Below are positions 23,696-36,741 of a stretch of 64,000 nucleotides of DNA, one piece after another. Numbering within the stretch: position 1 is the stretch's first letter; every line of letters starts with the position of its first letter. The stretch is taken from contig SNVD02010473.1 of NCBI GenBank assembly GCA_013180625.2, forward strand, positions 4,402,001-4,466,000, written 5' to 3'. This DNA is from Boswellia sacra. Lineage: Eukaryota > Streptophyta > Magnoliopsida > Sapindales > Burseraceae. The notes below the pieces were generated by a model. The model was not told where the DNA came from and searched no databases. It saw only the letters and a list, made by a program, of their open reading frames with translations. Position numbers and translations under genes: made by a program.

Positions 23696-23737
<42 letters not shown>

Positions 23738-23887
23738 AAAGTTTCAAAATTCAAAAAAAATATACAAGTCGGGTTTTAATCCCGGGTTATTAAAAAACCA
23801 GGCTCCGGCCTGGAAAAAAAATTTCGGGGAATTTCCTGGGACCGTATTCAAAAACTGGGGGCTCGACCTCGGGTTTTGCCATCTCTA
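23207..23887. mobile_element. hAT-like non-autonomous element 1
   Basis: 681 bp. Ends TAGGAATGACAAAATGAC and, reversed, TAGAGATGGCAAAACC. Imperfect 8-bp duplications CTTTAACC / CTTTAGCT flank it (6 of 8). GC-rich subterminal words GAGGTCGGG face each other inward. Unit B lacks the insertion. A (TA)n tract (23699-23731) lies inside. Confidence 0.75.
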
Positions 23888-25205
23888 CTTTAGCTAATTT
23901 TTTACAATTTCACAAATAGATAAGCGCTTCCCTTGTTGTTAATTTTGACAAATAATTACATATTAATATTTCTGTTGTTAAACAAAAATACTATGTAATA
24001 ACAATTGAAGATATAATTTTTTAAATAATACTAAAAAAAACTAAACTAAAATACCAAAAACACAACGAGTTCTCACATTATAATATATTTTTTAATTTAA
24101 ATTAAACAATCATTAACATATGCAAGCTATAAGTTATTGAATATAAATTCAAGAAACAAAAGCTAAACAAAATACCAAAATTATTAATGTCAATAATTAG
24201 TATACATTAATTTTATGATATAAAAGGATATTATTATATCATATAAAATTTTAATTTATATTAATATCCTTGAAGGGACCAACTTATGGTATTTTTGTTA
24301 TTTTGGTCAAACTTCGTTTTTCTTTTTCAATATATATTCATATTTATTAAATATTAATATTATATAGTATATACATTAGGTTAGCGAAGGGCAACTGGAA
24401 TCAAAAGGCTTTCCTTCCTTTTCCCTTTGACATATCAAGTACTTGCAAATAGAACTAGCTAGTCGAAGAATATAACAATTATTTTCACCCATAATCCTAA
24501 ATGAAACTTATATCAATTTTTTTAATCAAAATCCTAGTTATTATCAAGTTAATGTTTGAAAATTAAGGGAGGTGGTAGAATATTTACGAAATCATAAGGA
24601 GATAATATGAAAACGAATGCTTGTGGGGGTTAATAGTGGCAAATAAGAATTAAGGAGGAGGGTCGGAACGAAAACAATAAGTAAAAGGGTGCCAAAAAGA
24701 TAAATATGAGTATGAAGGACTAAATTAAATTTTTAAATACATATATACACTTTTTGGTTGTACTTTCTTTCAAATTTTTGGGATCCCCGACAGGAAGCAC
24801 CGCCGGTGTTGGTGGGTCGTTACTGGTTTGTCCTTAAACATTTTGTTAACTAAATTTGATTAATTGATTTGTTAATTAAAATACACTTTGAGAGGGACCT
24901 ATCATCACCTGATGATGGGTATAAAGCACGCACGCATGTTCTTTGCCCAAATAAGGATATACATCGACCGTTTCATGAATAAGTTTTGTTTTAATTTAAT
25001 GAGTAATTTCTTGCATAGCCACTTTGTTTTTTGGGTAAAATTCGAATTCATTTCGGCACTATTCTATAACGACAAACAGTAAAGAGTATACTACGTTGTT
25101 TTACATATACAAATTACGACACTAAATTTATGTCTACTTGCCTTGTTGCCTGCTTCCTGTGCCAGCCCTACCCACCAAAAAACTAAAACTGCCTGTAATC
25201 TCTGG

Positions 25206-26385
25206 TATGTGCGGGCAAATTTCGGTCGGGTCGGGTCGGGTTTGATAATAACCGATCATACCCAAATATTCATCGGGTTTGATAAATTAGAACCGATTTC
25301 AGGTATTTCTATTTAACTACTCGAAAGGTACCGATGGGGTCGGGTCGGGTGTACAGATCAATATAAAATCCAACACTCGATATCATGAAATCTGACACCC
25401 GACATCATGAAATCCGACACTCGACAGCATAGAATCCGACACTTACATGTCGAGTCGTGTGGGATTCACAACCGACACTCAATATCAGTCTATATTGGAA
25501 GACATCGAGTGTCGGATGATGCATCCGACACTAGACACTTACATGTCGAGTCGTGTCGGATTCACAACCGACACTTGATATCAGTTTATTTTCGAAGACA
25601 TCGAGTGTCAGATGCATCATCTGACACTCGACAATTACATATCGAGTCGTGTCGGATTCACAACCGACACTCGATATCAGTCTATTTTTGAAGACATCGA
25701 GTGTCGGATGACATATCGAGTCGTGTCCAGCTTTATCGAGCGCGTCGAGTTTTGTCGAGCGTTTTTGCAGGTTGCTCGTTTTAGCTTTGTTTTTTTGCCT
25801 TTTTGCATCATATTTAACTATATCGACTTTTTATTTACAGGTTGAAGCAAATGTCAAGTGAATTATAGACAATAGAGGATGTCTAAACATTGACATAGGT
25901 GGAGTTGTTAACAGCTTGGAAATGCTGCATTTTTTTAATTGTAGACAATAGAGGATTCAAAAAATCTTTCTAATTTCAATAAGACAATAGAGGATGCAAC
26001 AGTTGCCATAAATATATAATCTTTCTAGTTTCAATAAGACAACAAATTAGTTCAAAGCAACATGCCAAGAAGACAATATGAATACAGTATGAGATTTGGA
26101 GAAAAAACTCCACAAACTCATGAATAAAATTTCATGAGTAAATAAAAAAAATTTCTAAAAACAAACAAAAACAACAACTACAAAGACAAACTCCAAGAGA
26201 TGAAGCAAACTCTACAACAGTCAAGCAAAACAAAATATTAGAATTTGAATTATCCGATTTCGGGTCGGGTAATATCAGATACTCCAAATTTATAATCGAT
26301 TTCGATTATTTTTTCTCTCTTATCCGATCACACCCGATTCGGGTCGGATAAATCCAATCGAGTCGGGGAATTATGCCCACCCCTA
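25206..26385. mobile_element. hAT-like non-autonomous element 2
   Basis: 1180 bp, ends TATGTGCGGGC and, reversed, TAGGGGTGGGC, with exact 8-bp duplications ATCTCTGG (25198-25205, 26386-26393). Subterminal TCGGGT repeats lie at both ends. Unit B has a single CTCTCTGG at the matching place. No transposase; the middle is a tandem repeat plus AT-rich filler. Confidence 0.9.
25437..25715. repeat. three-copy tandem repeat of about 95 bp inside hAT element 2
   Basis: Each unit reads GACACTTACATGTCGAGTCG, then GGATTCACAACCGACACT, ATATCAGT, and ends ACATCGAGTGTC.GATG. The palindromic relationship of CGACACTCGA and TCGAGTGTCG makes each unit able to fold. The apparent ORF over it is only the repeat translated. 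Confidence 0.85.
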
Positions 26386-27149
26386 ATCTCTGGAGCAGAT
26401 TATTGGTGCAATATCAGCGTATATGTACACAACCCTGTAGTTTGATGGACAGTCATCTAATCCCAACTATTCCAGAAATAGCCATTAAGACCCCAACTGT
26501 TAGTTTGACCATCAAAAGTCATCATTGACTAGTCTGGACAAAGAGAATGAATAAAATACTCTCTAAAGTATTGGATCTAAGGATAAGTTTTAAATGAAGG
26601 AAAGGAAAATGATTATTTTATGCGATTGATATTTGATATATATGATGCATTTTAAAATTATATATTTTATTCTTATTTAAATATGTTACATATTTTTGAA
26701 AATTATCTATTTTATCATAATTTAATTTATATGGTATATTTTCCATGTAATTTTTAACTTTCAGATTATCTATATTATGATAACTTTGATAATAAATTAC
26801 TATAAAAGTTGAGCATATATAATTTATATAAAAATAACAAAAATTAAAAATTAAAAAAATTAAGAAACTATGTTGAAAGACTTAAACTTTATAAGACAAT
26901 TTTTTGTATGCAAATATGACAAACATTTTTATTATTTCAAGATTTTAATATAAATTTTTGAATAAAAAGTTTTTTTTTAAATTTATGTATCCTTTGTAGT
27001 GATAATAATTTCTTTTTAAAAGATTCTCGGGGTAGTGAAAGACTATTAGCAAGTTTTAAGTTTTATTTTTATTTTAAAATTTTAAATATTTTTTAATAGT
27101 CAATTATAGGCAACTTAAAAAGTTTATATTTTCTTTAGTAAAATAATAG

Positions 27150-29971
27150 TTCTTACTTTGAATTATATAAAACTTGTCATTCGTAATCTTCACTAAACAT
27201 GATACTATTGCATGCAAGATGCAACTCAAATCAAGAATGATATAATAACATTCAAATTAATGAACTATAAAAGGTTTTCAAATTATGATTTATATGACTT
27301 TGGATAAGGAGAAAACTTACGTGAAACAAACTTATTACGTCAATTTGTTGACTGATTGGAACTAATCTATCTAATCAAATAACTGTACATCATAACATGT
27401 GATAATTAAAATAAATATATGATTAAGAAAGTAGATAGAGAAAACTAAAATGTGAGAATATGTAAAGGCATTTCTTTTATTAGTATGAGGCCTTTTGATA
27501 ATACATAAGTGATCTCTCTCTATATATATTAATATGATATGTTGTCATTCACGGATAAGCGATGAGATCTATAATAAAATTTGTGTTTTATACTACAATA
27601 TCTCCTCCAGCAAATTTCAAAATAGACAATCAAGTCGGTTCGTCGTTTTGTGTTTAAAGGGTACGTAGTTTGAAGCCAAATTTTTTTAATTGCGATATTT
27701 AGAAAATATGCTAATAATATCTATATATATATAGAGAGAGAGACACACACACACACACACCCACCCACCCACCCACCCACATATTAATATGTAATTACAT
27801 ATTGATATCTATTTACACACCCAATAATTACATATTAATATTTTTTTGTTAAACAAAGATACCCTGAAAAAATACTATGTAATAGCAATTGAAGATATAA
27901 TTTTTTAACTAATACTAAAAAAAACTAAACTAAAATTCCAAAAACACAACGAGTTCTCATATTATAATACATTTTTTAATTTAAATTAAACAATCATTAA
28001 CATATGCAAGCTATAAGTTATTTAGTATAAATTCAAGAAACAAAAGCTAAACAAAATACCAACATTATTATATTTCAATAATTAGTATACATTAATTTTA
28101 TGATATAAAAGGATATCATTTTATCATATAACAATTTTATGTCGTATTAATATACTTAAAGCTACGAACTTATGGTATTTTTGTTATTTTGGTCAAACTT
28201 CGCTTTTCTTTTTAATATATATTCAAATTTATTAAATATTAATGTTATATAGTATATACATTAGGTTAGCGAAGGGCAACTCGAATCAAAAGGCTTTCCT
28301 TCCTTTTCCCTTTGACGTATGCCTCAAGTACTTGCAAATAGAACTAGCTAGTCGAAGAATATAAAAATTATTTTCACCCATAAGCCTAAATGAAACTTAT
28401 ATCAATTTTTTTTTTATCAAAATCTTAGTTATTATCAAGTTAATGTTTGAAAATTAATGATAGTCAAGAGAGGTGGTAGACTATTTACGAAATCATAAGG
28501 AGATAGTATGAAAACTAATACTTGTGGGGGTTAATAGTGACAAATAAGAATTAAGGAGGAGGGCCGGATGCAAACAATAACTAAAAGGGTGCCAAATAGA
28601 TCTATAAGAGTATGAAGGACTAAATTAATTTTTTAAATATATATTCATACTAAATTAAATTTTTAAATAGATATATACACTTTTTTTTTCGGGTACTTTC
28701 TTTCAAGTTTTTGGGATCCCCGACAGGTAGCTCCACTGGTGGTTGGTGGGTCGTTACTGGTTTGTCCATAAACATTTTGTTAACTAAATTTGATTAATTG
28801 ATTTGTTAACTAAAACACTTTGAAAGGGACCTATGGCCACCTGATGATGGGTACAAAGCATGGATGCATGTTCTTTGCCCAAATAAGGATATACATTGAC
28901 CGTTTCATGATTGAGTTTTATTTTAATTTAACGAGTAATTTCTTGCATAGCCACTTTGTTTTTTGGGTAATTCGTTTTTTGGGTAAAATTCGAATTCATT
29001 TCGACGCTATTCTATAACTACAAACAGTAAAAGAGTAAACTACGTTGTTTTACATGTACAAATTACGACACTAAATTTATGTCTACTTGCCTTGTTGCCT
29101 GCTTCCTGAGCCGGCCCTACCGGCCACCAAAAAACTAAAACTGTCTGCACTCTCTGGAGCAGATGATTGGTGAAACATCAGCGTAAACAAACACCCCTGT
29201 AGTTTGATGAACTCTCGTCTAGTCCCAGCTATTGCAGAAATAGCCGTTAAGATTTAAGACCCTAACTGTTAGTTTGACCATCAAAAGTCATCATTGACTA
29301 GTCTGGACAAACAGAATGAATAAAATACTCTTTAAAGTATTGGATCTAAGGATAAGTTTTAAATGAAGGAAAGGAAAATGATTAGTTTATGCGATTGATG
29401 TGTGATATATATGATGCATTTTAAAATTATATATTTTATTCTTCTCTAAATATGTTATATATTTTATTCTTATCTAAATATGTTATATATTTTTGAAAAT
29501 TATCCATTTTAGCATAATTTAATTTATATGGTATATTTTCCATGTAATGTTTAACTTTCAAATTATCTATATTATGATAATTTTGATAATAAATCACTAT
29601 AAAAGTTGAGCATATATAATTTATATAAAAATAACAAAAAATTAAAAATTAAAAAAGTTAAGAAATTACCTTAAAAGACTTAAAATTTATAAGACAATTT
29701 TTTGCATGCAAATATGACAAACATTTTTATTATTTTAAGATTTTAATAAATGATTTTAATATAAATTTTTCAATAAAAAGTTTTTTTTTTAAATTTATGC
29801 AACATATGTCATGGTAATTTTTTTAAAAAGATTCTTAGGATAATGGAAGACTATTAGCAAGTTTTAGGTTTTATTTTTATTTTTTATTTTTATTTTAAAA
29901 TTTTGAATATTTTTTAATGGTCAATTATAGACGGTTAGAAAAGTTTATATATTTTTTTAGTGAAATAATAA
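27150..29971. repeat. tandem duplication, unit B
   Basis: See unit A. Holds a compound microsatellite at 27722-27780 (TA, GA, CA, then CCCA repeats) where unit A carries hAT element 1 close by. Confidence 0.9.
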
Positions 29972-30861
29972 TTCTTAATAAAGAGGGAAATACGTAAGAT
30001 TTTCAAAATTCGGTGATGTTCATATGGAATTTCAGCAAACCACAAGCAAGGTTTGTGTCACTTACCCTTCATTAAATTAAAAGCCGAAAAGGAAGAGAAA
30101 AATTGCCGCGCCGGAGCGGAAGCCGAATATATATATTTCATGTTCTACAGACCGATGGCGACGTTGCTGTTAATAAAATTTGTAAGGATGATAGATCGGA
30201 AAGTTCTGTTGAGAATGGTATAGATGGTGTATAAACTCACCGTCTCCGGCGTGGACGATCGAATGCGGCTAGTTGAGCCTAAATGCTACCACGGGTGTCT
30301 TTCTTATTAGTTTTAATAAATAAATTAACGTAATAGAAAATTAATTGATGGAATATGTAATCTTGAAAGGCTGGAAGTTCCTTTCAGAAAACTATTAGCG
30401 AATTGGATTGATGCATAAGGGAAGTTATGGGAAGGGGTGGGTGTTACTCTGCTCCTCTCTAAGCAGGGAGTCATGTAGCTAGGAAGATTATATGGTCTCT
30501 AGGTTCTTCCGCAAGGATACAAGGTAAAGAGATTGCAAACTGAGGCTCTCCAATTTGCTAAAATGGATCTTTTTCATACACAAGGACTAAAGGAGACACG
30601 CATGACTTGAGAAACTGACCATGCATTAAATGAAAACAATCTTTATACAATCTACAATCACTCCTCCCACGAATAGTTTAACTTTTACAAAACTTGAAAC
30701 CATATCATTAATTTGCTATTTAAAAGAGCAAAACCCTACTTGATCTTCAGGGTCTTAATTATTTCCTTCTCAACAACCGAAAACAAGAACAAGTGGACGC
30801 ATTAATTTGCAGAACTGGTGCACCAAGTGTGAAATTGAAGCAACAAAATATTGGTGAGATT
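29972..30861. other. 3' flank of the third B3 gene
   Basis: No gene supported. 30140-30230 is related to 20940-21050 behind the second B3 gene. Confidence 0.5.
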
Positions 30862-31218
30862 CTACACATCTGCCAAGAGTAATTTCCCAAGGAGCACAAT
30901 CTTTCGCTGTACTTGAATTTCGTATCTCACCCCTTTACCTTCAATCACCTTAGAGAAGGTGAGTATATCACCTTTTTTAAGGCCTTTGTGGCGAACAAAC
31001 GCGAGCCAACCTGCACCAGAGAGAACAGGTTTTAAGTACGTACCTTTTGTCCGAGTGGAGAGACGGAAAGGCCATGCTAGCCCGGTGGAGTCCATAGCTT
31101 CAAAACCTGCTGAGTGCCTCCCCTCAAGGATGTGATCAAATTCCCTCAAACTGCAAGTTGGAACCACTAAACTGTACAAATCTGTACTACTCAATTGCTT
31201 AGAGAAAATAACCGCCAT
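30862..31218 (-). CDS. B3-domain-only DNA-binding protein, third copy
   Basis: 118 residues, single exon. VIFSKQLSSTDL at the start, GLAWPFRLSTRTKGTYLKPV (about residues 46-65), GAGWLAFVRHKGLKKGDILTF (about 68-88), VRYEIQVQRK near 96-105, then a short hydrophobic tail. It keeps the conserved PVLSGAGW and KKGD features that its sister at 22117-21782 has lost, so of the pair it is the better candidate for a working DNA-binding protein. ATG at 31218 is supported by a TATA box (31282-31275, minus strand) 57-64 bases upstream. The 3' flank matches that of the sister past its stop codon, so the two arose by duplication of more than the ORF. Confidence 0.85.
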   Translation of the reverse strand: MAVIFSKQLSSTDLYSLVVPTCSLREFDHILEGRHSAGFEAMDSTGLAWPFRLSTRTKGTYLKPVLSGAGWLAFVRHKGLKKGDILTFSKVIEGKGVRYEIQVQRKIVLLGKLLLADV

Positions 31219-31274
31219 TATTATTAAATATTAGCGGGTGGGGATTTGGTTTATTGCTATTTTTTCAAATAAGG

Positions 31275-31282
31275 TATTTATA
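31275..31282 (-). promoter_or_regulatory. TATA box of the third B3 gene
   Basis: TATAAATA on the minus strand, 57-64 bases upstream of the ATG. Confidence 0.5.
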
Positions 31283-31493
31283 AGGTCGGGATATAGAACC
31301 AAACACTTTTTTATTCTTTGCCCTTCTTGCCGAATGTCTTGAAGTCGACAGTTTTGTCTTGCTATCTACCATTCACTTAGGATTTTAATTTTGATAAAAT
31401 AATAACATTAAAATATTATAATAGTTTATCTAAAATATTTATATTATCTTGCAATGCATTTTTATATTTTAAAATTATTTTATGATAGTTTTG

Positions 31494-31497
<4 letters not shown>

Positions 31498-31565
<68 letters not shown>
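31498..31565. repeat. compound microsatellite (TA)n(GA)n
   Basis: A run of TA repeats directly followed by GA repeats, 68 bases. Confidence 0.95.
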
Positions 31566-31567
<2 letters not shown>

Positions 31568-32007
31568 ATGAAGTACTTCTCATTCAACCTAGCTTTGATT
31601 GTCCATTCTTGTTGATGAATATTCTTAATTTAGAAAGTTGAATAAAAAAATACTTCAAATACCTTCTTATATATACACTCAGATATAGTAGATGATGTTT
31701 TGCGGATTAAGAAACAAAAGTTAGATTTAGAAACCTAAAACTTAGTATATAGACTATAGAGGTAGCCTACAATTGCATCTACAGACCAAAACAATAATGC
31801 TAGACTTACAATATCTATACAACATAAATTCTACAATATGATATGATACTCTAAGTGACAAAATTCTATTGGATATGTAATTTTCCTTATCCATTTTTGT
31901 TTTTCCTCCTCTCAATGAATTTTAGTCATGTAGACGACCATGTCATATTGTAAAATATATGTTGTATGAATGTTGTAAGTCTAGTATTACTCCAGGCCAA
32001 AATGTTA

Positions 32008-32617
32008 GAGGGTGTTTGTTTGCTTGTTTTTTTTTTTAATCAGAATAAGTTTGAATTAAATTAAAGTTTGAATAAGTCTAAATATTAAAATTTGAATGAT
32101 ACAATTGTGTTTTTTTTTTAATTTTAACATCTCAATAAATTGTCAGAAAATTAATGTTTTTACACATATATCATTATCTATATAAATTATTTTTATTTGT
32201 GATTATATTTGATATAGTGGAACTACTTGCATAATTAAATTAAGATGTGTGCAATTGAGTAAAAAAAGTTTAGAGGATTTGATACGTACATAAGTTACTT
32301 ATAACTATTAAATAATTTAAAAATATCTAGAGAATCATAATTTAAAATTACAAATAAATAATAATTTTTCAAATATAGATATTTTATATAAAAATTGGTA
32401 ATAAATAAATTATATAAAGACATTTTTGAGAATTAAAGGAATAGTAAATAATTCAGATATTTTTATTTATATAAAAGCTTAAATTTTTAGTTTTTTAAGC
32501 TTTTTCTATTCAGACCAAATTGTTTGAGAATCATATTTAAATTTCAAAAAAAAGAATATCTTAAAAATATTTGAAGTTTGAGAATCATATAATTAAGATG
32601 AAAAAACAAACACCCTC
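32008..32617. mobile_element. PIF/Harbinger-like MITE
   Basis: 610 bp with perfect 14-bp inverted ends GAGGGTGTTTGTTT and TTA duplications on each side (32005-32007, 32618-32620). Both the 3-bp TTA duplication and the GGGTGTTTGTT end are typical of PIF/Harbinger MITEs. AT-rich interior, no transposase. A long part of it resembles 35450-35640. Confidence 0.87.
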
Positions 32618-32764
32618 TTAGAGTTGAGAAAGGAAATTAAAATTTTGATTTGAAAATTTTTGTTCAATAAAATCAAAGAAGAAAGACAAGTTTGGAAACA
32701 TATATACATATATATACGTAAGTACATACATATAAGAGGCTGTTTGTTCTTTTATTTTGTAATC

Positions 32765-33070
32765 CATACATATATACATACTACATACATACATACATAT
32801 ATACATACATATATGATTTTTTTACATAATTTTTTTGATACAAAATTAGACAAGATTTTCTAGCTCTTAATATACAAAATCAAATAATTGAGATAATTAA
32901 TAAGTTAATATCATTAAATACAATTTTTTGACTTTCAATCTCAATAATTGGATTTAGTGAGATTAATGACTAAAAAATTGAGTCAAAATATCACACACAC
33001 ACACACACACACGCACACGCATACATACACATACACATACGTACATACATACATACATATACACAGACAC
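32765..33070. repeat. microsatellite cluster and a MITE-like segment
   Basis: CATA-type repeats at 32765-32815 and CA/TACA repeats at 32990-33065. Between them, 32825-32985 is an AT-rich foldback segment related to the insertion at 38572-38755. Frames over it are low-complexity artefacts. Confidence 0.7.
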
Positions 33071-33094
33071 AAATATGTATGTATGTTTATAATT

Positions 33095-35345
33095 TCATTA
33101 ATTTTGAAAAATCTTAAACAAAATATATGAATACGATGGATTACAAGTAAAAGATTTGTCAAAATTCTGGGAGGGGAAACTCCCAAACACCCCCCACACC
33201 AATTAAACATTATAGTTTGGTGTATTCAAGTACAAACCTTTTTTTTTTAAAGTAAAATGATTTCTTAACATAATATATATCAAAGTAAATTTTCGGTTTC
33301 TTAGCAACTATTCAACTAAATTAAACCATAACTTAGGCTTATAATTAATCTTCACTAGATCACATAATATCGAAGATGCGACTCAACTCAAGAATGAGAT
33401 GTAACGTATAATAACATTGGGATGATCGGTTTATAACTTATATATGATCAACGTGACTCTGATTCACATCATATATATTGATCCTAAAGCCATATAGGAG
33501 ACCATCTGAAGCATTTTTTTTTAATTGCCACAGTAACAAATCATTGCCACGTCACGTCTATAGAAAACACAACAGAAGTAGTGAATATTGAATAAAACTC
33601 AATATCTCCTCCGGCTAATAACTTCAAATTGAGAATAACAGAAGTTGTGAATATTGAATAAAATTCAAATTATAGGGTACTTGTTTGAAACACTTTTTTC
33701 TTTTAATTGGAATATTGAATTGGTCCAAAAATGTTACGAAAGTTCCCTTATCGTCCTCCATTGAAACATCGTGAGACCAATTAGCTAGGGTTGGCAATAG
33801 GACGGGGCAGGTCAAAATTTTAAAGAGAAGACCCGGACCCGCCCCGCCCTACCCAAAATTTATTAAATTATTTTATCTAAAATATAAATATATTTATAAC
33901 CATTATTTAAAAATTATAAAAAATTTATATTCAATCTACTTCATTAAAAAAAATTGCATACATCTATAAAATTTTAAAATAATATAAATATAATTTATTC
34001 TTAATCTAAAATAAAATACATATACACATGATATATATCATAAAATATTTCATAACAAATCTAATTATTCGACAATCATCAAAATAAAAAAAAGTTAATT
34101 TATGTTAGATAAAAAAATCTTTGTATAAATTTTTATTTATATTTGCATTGTATCAGCTAAATGGTGATTGTATTTAAACTTAAAAGAACTAAAGTTAATT
34201 TATATTATATAAAAAAATTCATTACCTATAAAGTTTATGTAAGTTTTCATTTTTATGGGCATTATGTAAGCTAAATGGTAATTGTATAAATTAGTTATAT
34301 CATCTAAAAAAATAGTGACTACTAATATCCATTTGATTTTATTAGTAATAATGTTACATACTCTATTAGAAATAATATTAAAAGTGTATTATTACTTGTA
34401 AACTAGTTAATTGATAATTTTTCAAATAGTTGATAATATAATTAAATAATTTTCTAATAGCATGTTGATTTAATTTCGATCTAATAATAATAATAATAAT
34501 ATGATTGACATATACCAACTAATTAACATTATATATTTATAAAACATTAATAATTTAATTAATTAATTTAAATTACATAAATCATATATGTAAGGTTATG
34601 AGATTGTTCTTATCATATTTCTATTTACATATTTAGAAAATAATATATTGATTATATTAAAGGTATACACTTTGGAAATGATCTTGTTAATATTGCAACA
34701 ATTTAATTAGTACTTAATAACCTATATCAAGATTGTATATATTATACAAATTTAATTACTATAAAATACAAATATTTTATTTTGTCATTATAACATGACT
34801 AAATTGATGTTAATATACTAAAAGATGTTAATTATTAATCAAAATGTTACTTTTGTCAAAGTATTTGTATTGCTTGTAAAATTATCAGGAATTCATATAT
34901 ATAAAAAGTTTAACAAATATAACCTAGAAAATTATTAAACAGTCCCAAAATTTAAAACTTTACAAATATAACCCTATATTTTGCGGGGCGGGCCTGGGCA
35001 AGGATTCCAAGGGGTTGGACTCGGACTCGGAACCCGACCATTTTGCCCTAGACCTGCCCAATTTTTGCAGGCCACACCGGGGCCCCGGACCTGGCGGGTA
35101 AAATTGCCATCCCTACAATCAGCTGATGCATATTATTAATTTGTAAAAAAAGCAAGATTATTTTATGATACATAATAAAAACATATGTGTGATTCTAATT
35201 ATATATGAAAGTTTTGTATATAAAATGACATGCAGTCACTCATTTATTTAGTGTCATAATATTACTTATCAGTATTTATTATTAAGATTCTTTTATATTT
35301 ATCTTCTCATTTATTTGGTGATATATCATTTTGTACATAAAACTT
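33095..35345. repeat. dispersed duplicate X1, split by a hAT element
   Basis: 33095-33785 plus 35116-35345 match 37810-38930 (X2) in order, including 'gattacaagtaaaagattt', 'gaggggaaactccca', 'tttcttagcaactattcaac' and 'tgatgcatattattaattt'. A shorter core (AATCTTCACTA, GATGC.ACTCAA, TCAAGAATGA and CTCC.GC.AAT) is also shared with units A and B, so all four descend from one intergenic unit. Confidence 0.85.
33786..35115. mobile_element. hAT-like non-autonomous element 3
   Basis: 1330 bp. Ends TAGGGTTGGCAAT and, reversed, TAGGGATGGCAAT, with 8-bp duplications CAATTAGC / CAATCAGC (7 of 8). GC-rich subterminal blocks (GGGGCGGG type) and a long AT-rich interior. X2 shows the uninterrupted site CAATAAGC at about 38505. 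Confidence 0.92.
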
Positions 35346-35977
35346 TATAAGTGGTGTGTACACATGCACGCGGGCGCACATACAAGCCCATAGTTGATAT
35401 TTTTTTTTTCAAATTGACTCTGTATGTTTTTTCAAACATAAATTAAGTGACTATAAATAATTTTAAAAATATCTAGAGAACCATAATTTAAAATTAGGAA
35501 ATAAATAATAATTTTCAGATATAAAATATTCTATATACAAATTGGTAATAAATAAATTATATAAGTGCATTTTAGAGAATTAAAGGAGTATTAGATGATT
35601 CAGATATTTGCAGTTATATATAAGATAAAAATTTTAGTTTTTTCAGCCTTTTCTTCTTTTTTTTTATTGATCAAATATCTTGAAATAAAAATTTAATTTC
35701 CTTTATCAACTCTAAGAGGAAGTTTGTTTTTTCATCTCATGGATAAATTTGACTGATTCTCAAACTTCAAACATTTTTAAGGTATTTGTTTGTTAAACTT
35801 AAATATGTGTCAAAAATTTGTGTCAGAAGATCCCTTTCATGTGTGTGTGTGTGCATATGTATAGGGCTCTAGTTTAGGCTGAACACTTAAAGTAATATAC
35901 GGATAAAATTCTCTAACGATGCTTAGGTAATGGATCCTATCTCTAGCCTAAAAGGTTGGGGGCAGCTTTTTCACAAT

Positions 35978-36732
35978 GAGTAGTTCTATTCAACCCACAT
36001 TTTTCATCTTATTAGCCCCCACCTCTTATTTAGTAAAGGGTAAAATGATAATTTAGGCAATTTACGATTAAACTCAAATTCAATTTTAGATATATTTATG
36101 GTAAGCTTAATTAAATTCTCATTTAATCTTTAATTAACTTTCTTTTTTTTTTAATCTCATCTACTTCTTATTTGATACAAGGTTAATTAAATTATCATTT
36201 AATTTCTAGTTAAATTATTATTTAATCTTAATAGTCTTTAATTTTTTTCAATCTTTGTTTACTATCAATGATACATAAAAAAGAAAAAGTGATGGTTTTA
36301 ATATTAATCAAATTTTTATCATATATTATTAAATTCTTCAAACTCATATAAAAAAAATCAATCAAAAATTTCTTAGGGAGAGAGAAAGAAAACTGGATGA
36401 TTTGATATCCATCAGATCATTGATTGAAATTTAAAAAGAAAGAAAGATAAATGAATTTTAATAAATTTGAGAATAGAAAATATAAAAATGGAAGAGAGAG
36501 ATGGATGGCGTGTGTGTGAGAGAGAGAGGGTGAGGTTGGTCATTGATTGTGTTGGAGAGAAAATATGAACAAATGATAGAGATATATAAGAAAGAATTAA
36601 GAGTTTTTGTTAAATTCATTAACTCAATATTAATTATCTTATGCATTATATTTTTATTACAATTATGTCCTTATTTCATGTTGAGGTGGGGGCTAATGAG
36701 ATAAAAAAATTGGGAGCCGAACGGAACTACTC
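35978..36732. mobile_element. Mutator-like MITE with 9-bp TSD
   Basis: 755 bp with inverted ends of about 45 bp starting GAGTAGTTC and sharing ATTAGCCCCCACCTC further in. Exact 9-bp duplications TTTCACAAT flank it (35969-35977, 36733-36741). AT-rich interior with a GA-rich stretch; no transposase. Confidence 0.9.
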
Positions 36733-36741
36733 TTTCACAAT

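Larger units (their letters stand above)
22558..27149. repeat. tandem duplication, unit A
   Basis: Unit A matches unit B (27150-29971) almost throughout once two inserted elements (23207-23887 and 25206-26385) are removed. Both units start TTCTTACTTTGAATTATATA and end in a GTCAATTATAG..AGTTTATA..AAATAATA stretch. They lie head-to-tail, and the word TTCTTA occurs at the start of A, at the A/B junction and at the end of B. Identity looks about 90 percent. No gene is present in either unit. Confidence 0.9.

Noticed and set aside
25407..25691. 94-codon ORF with His/Arg-rich repeats as a gene
   Set aside because: It is the translation of the 95-bp DNA repeat inside a hAT element, and the frame exists only because of unit length.
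32618..33210. Tyr/Ile- and His/Thr-rich ORFs
   Set aside because: They translate CATA and CA microsatellites.
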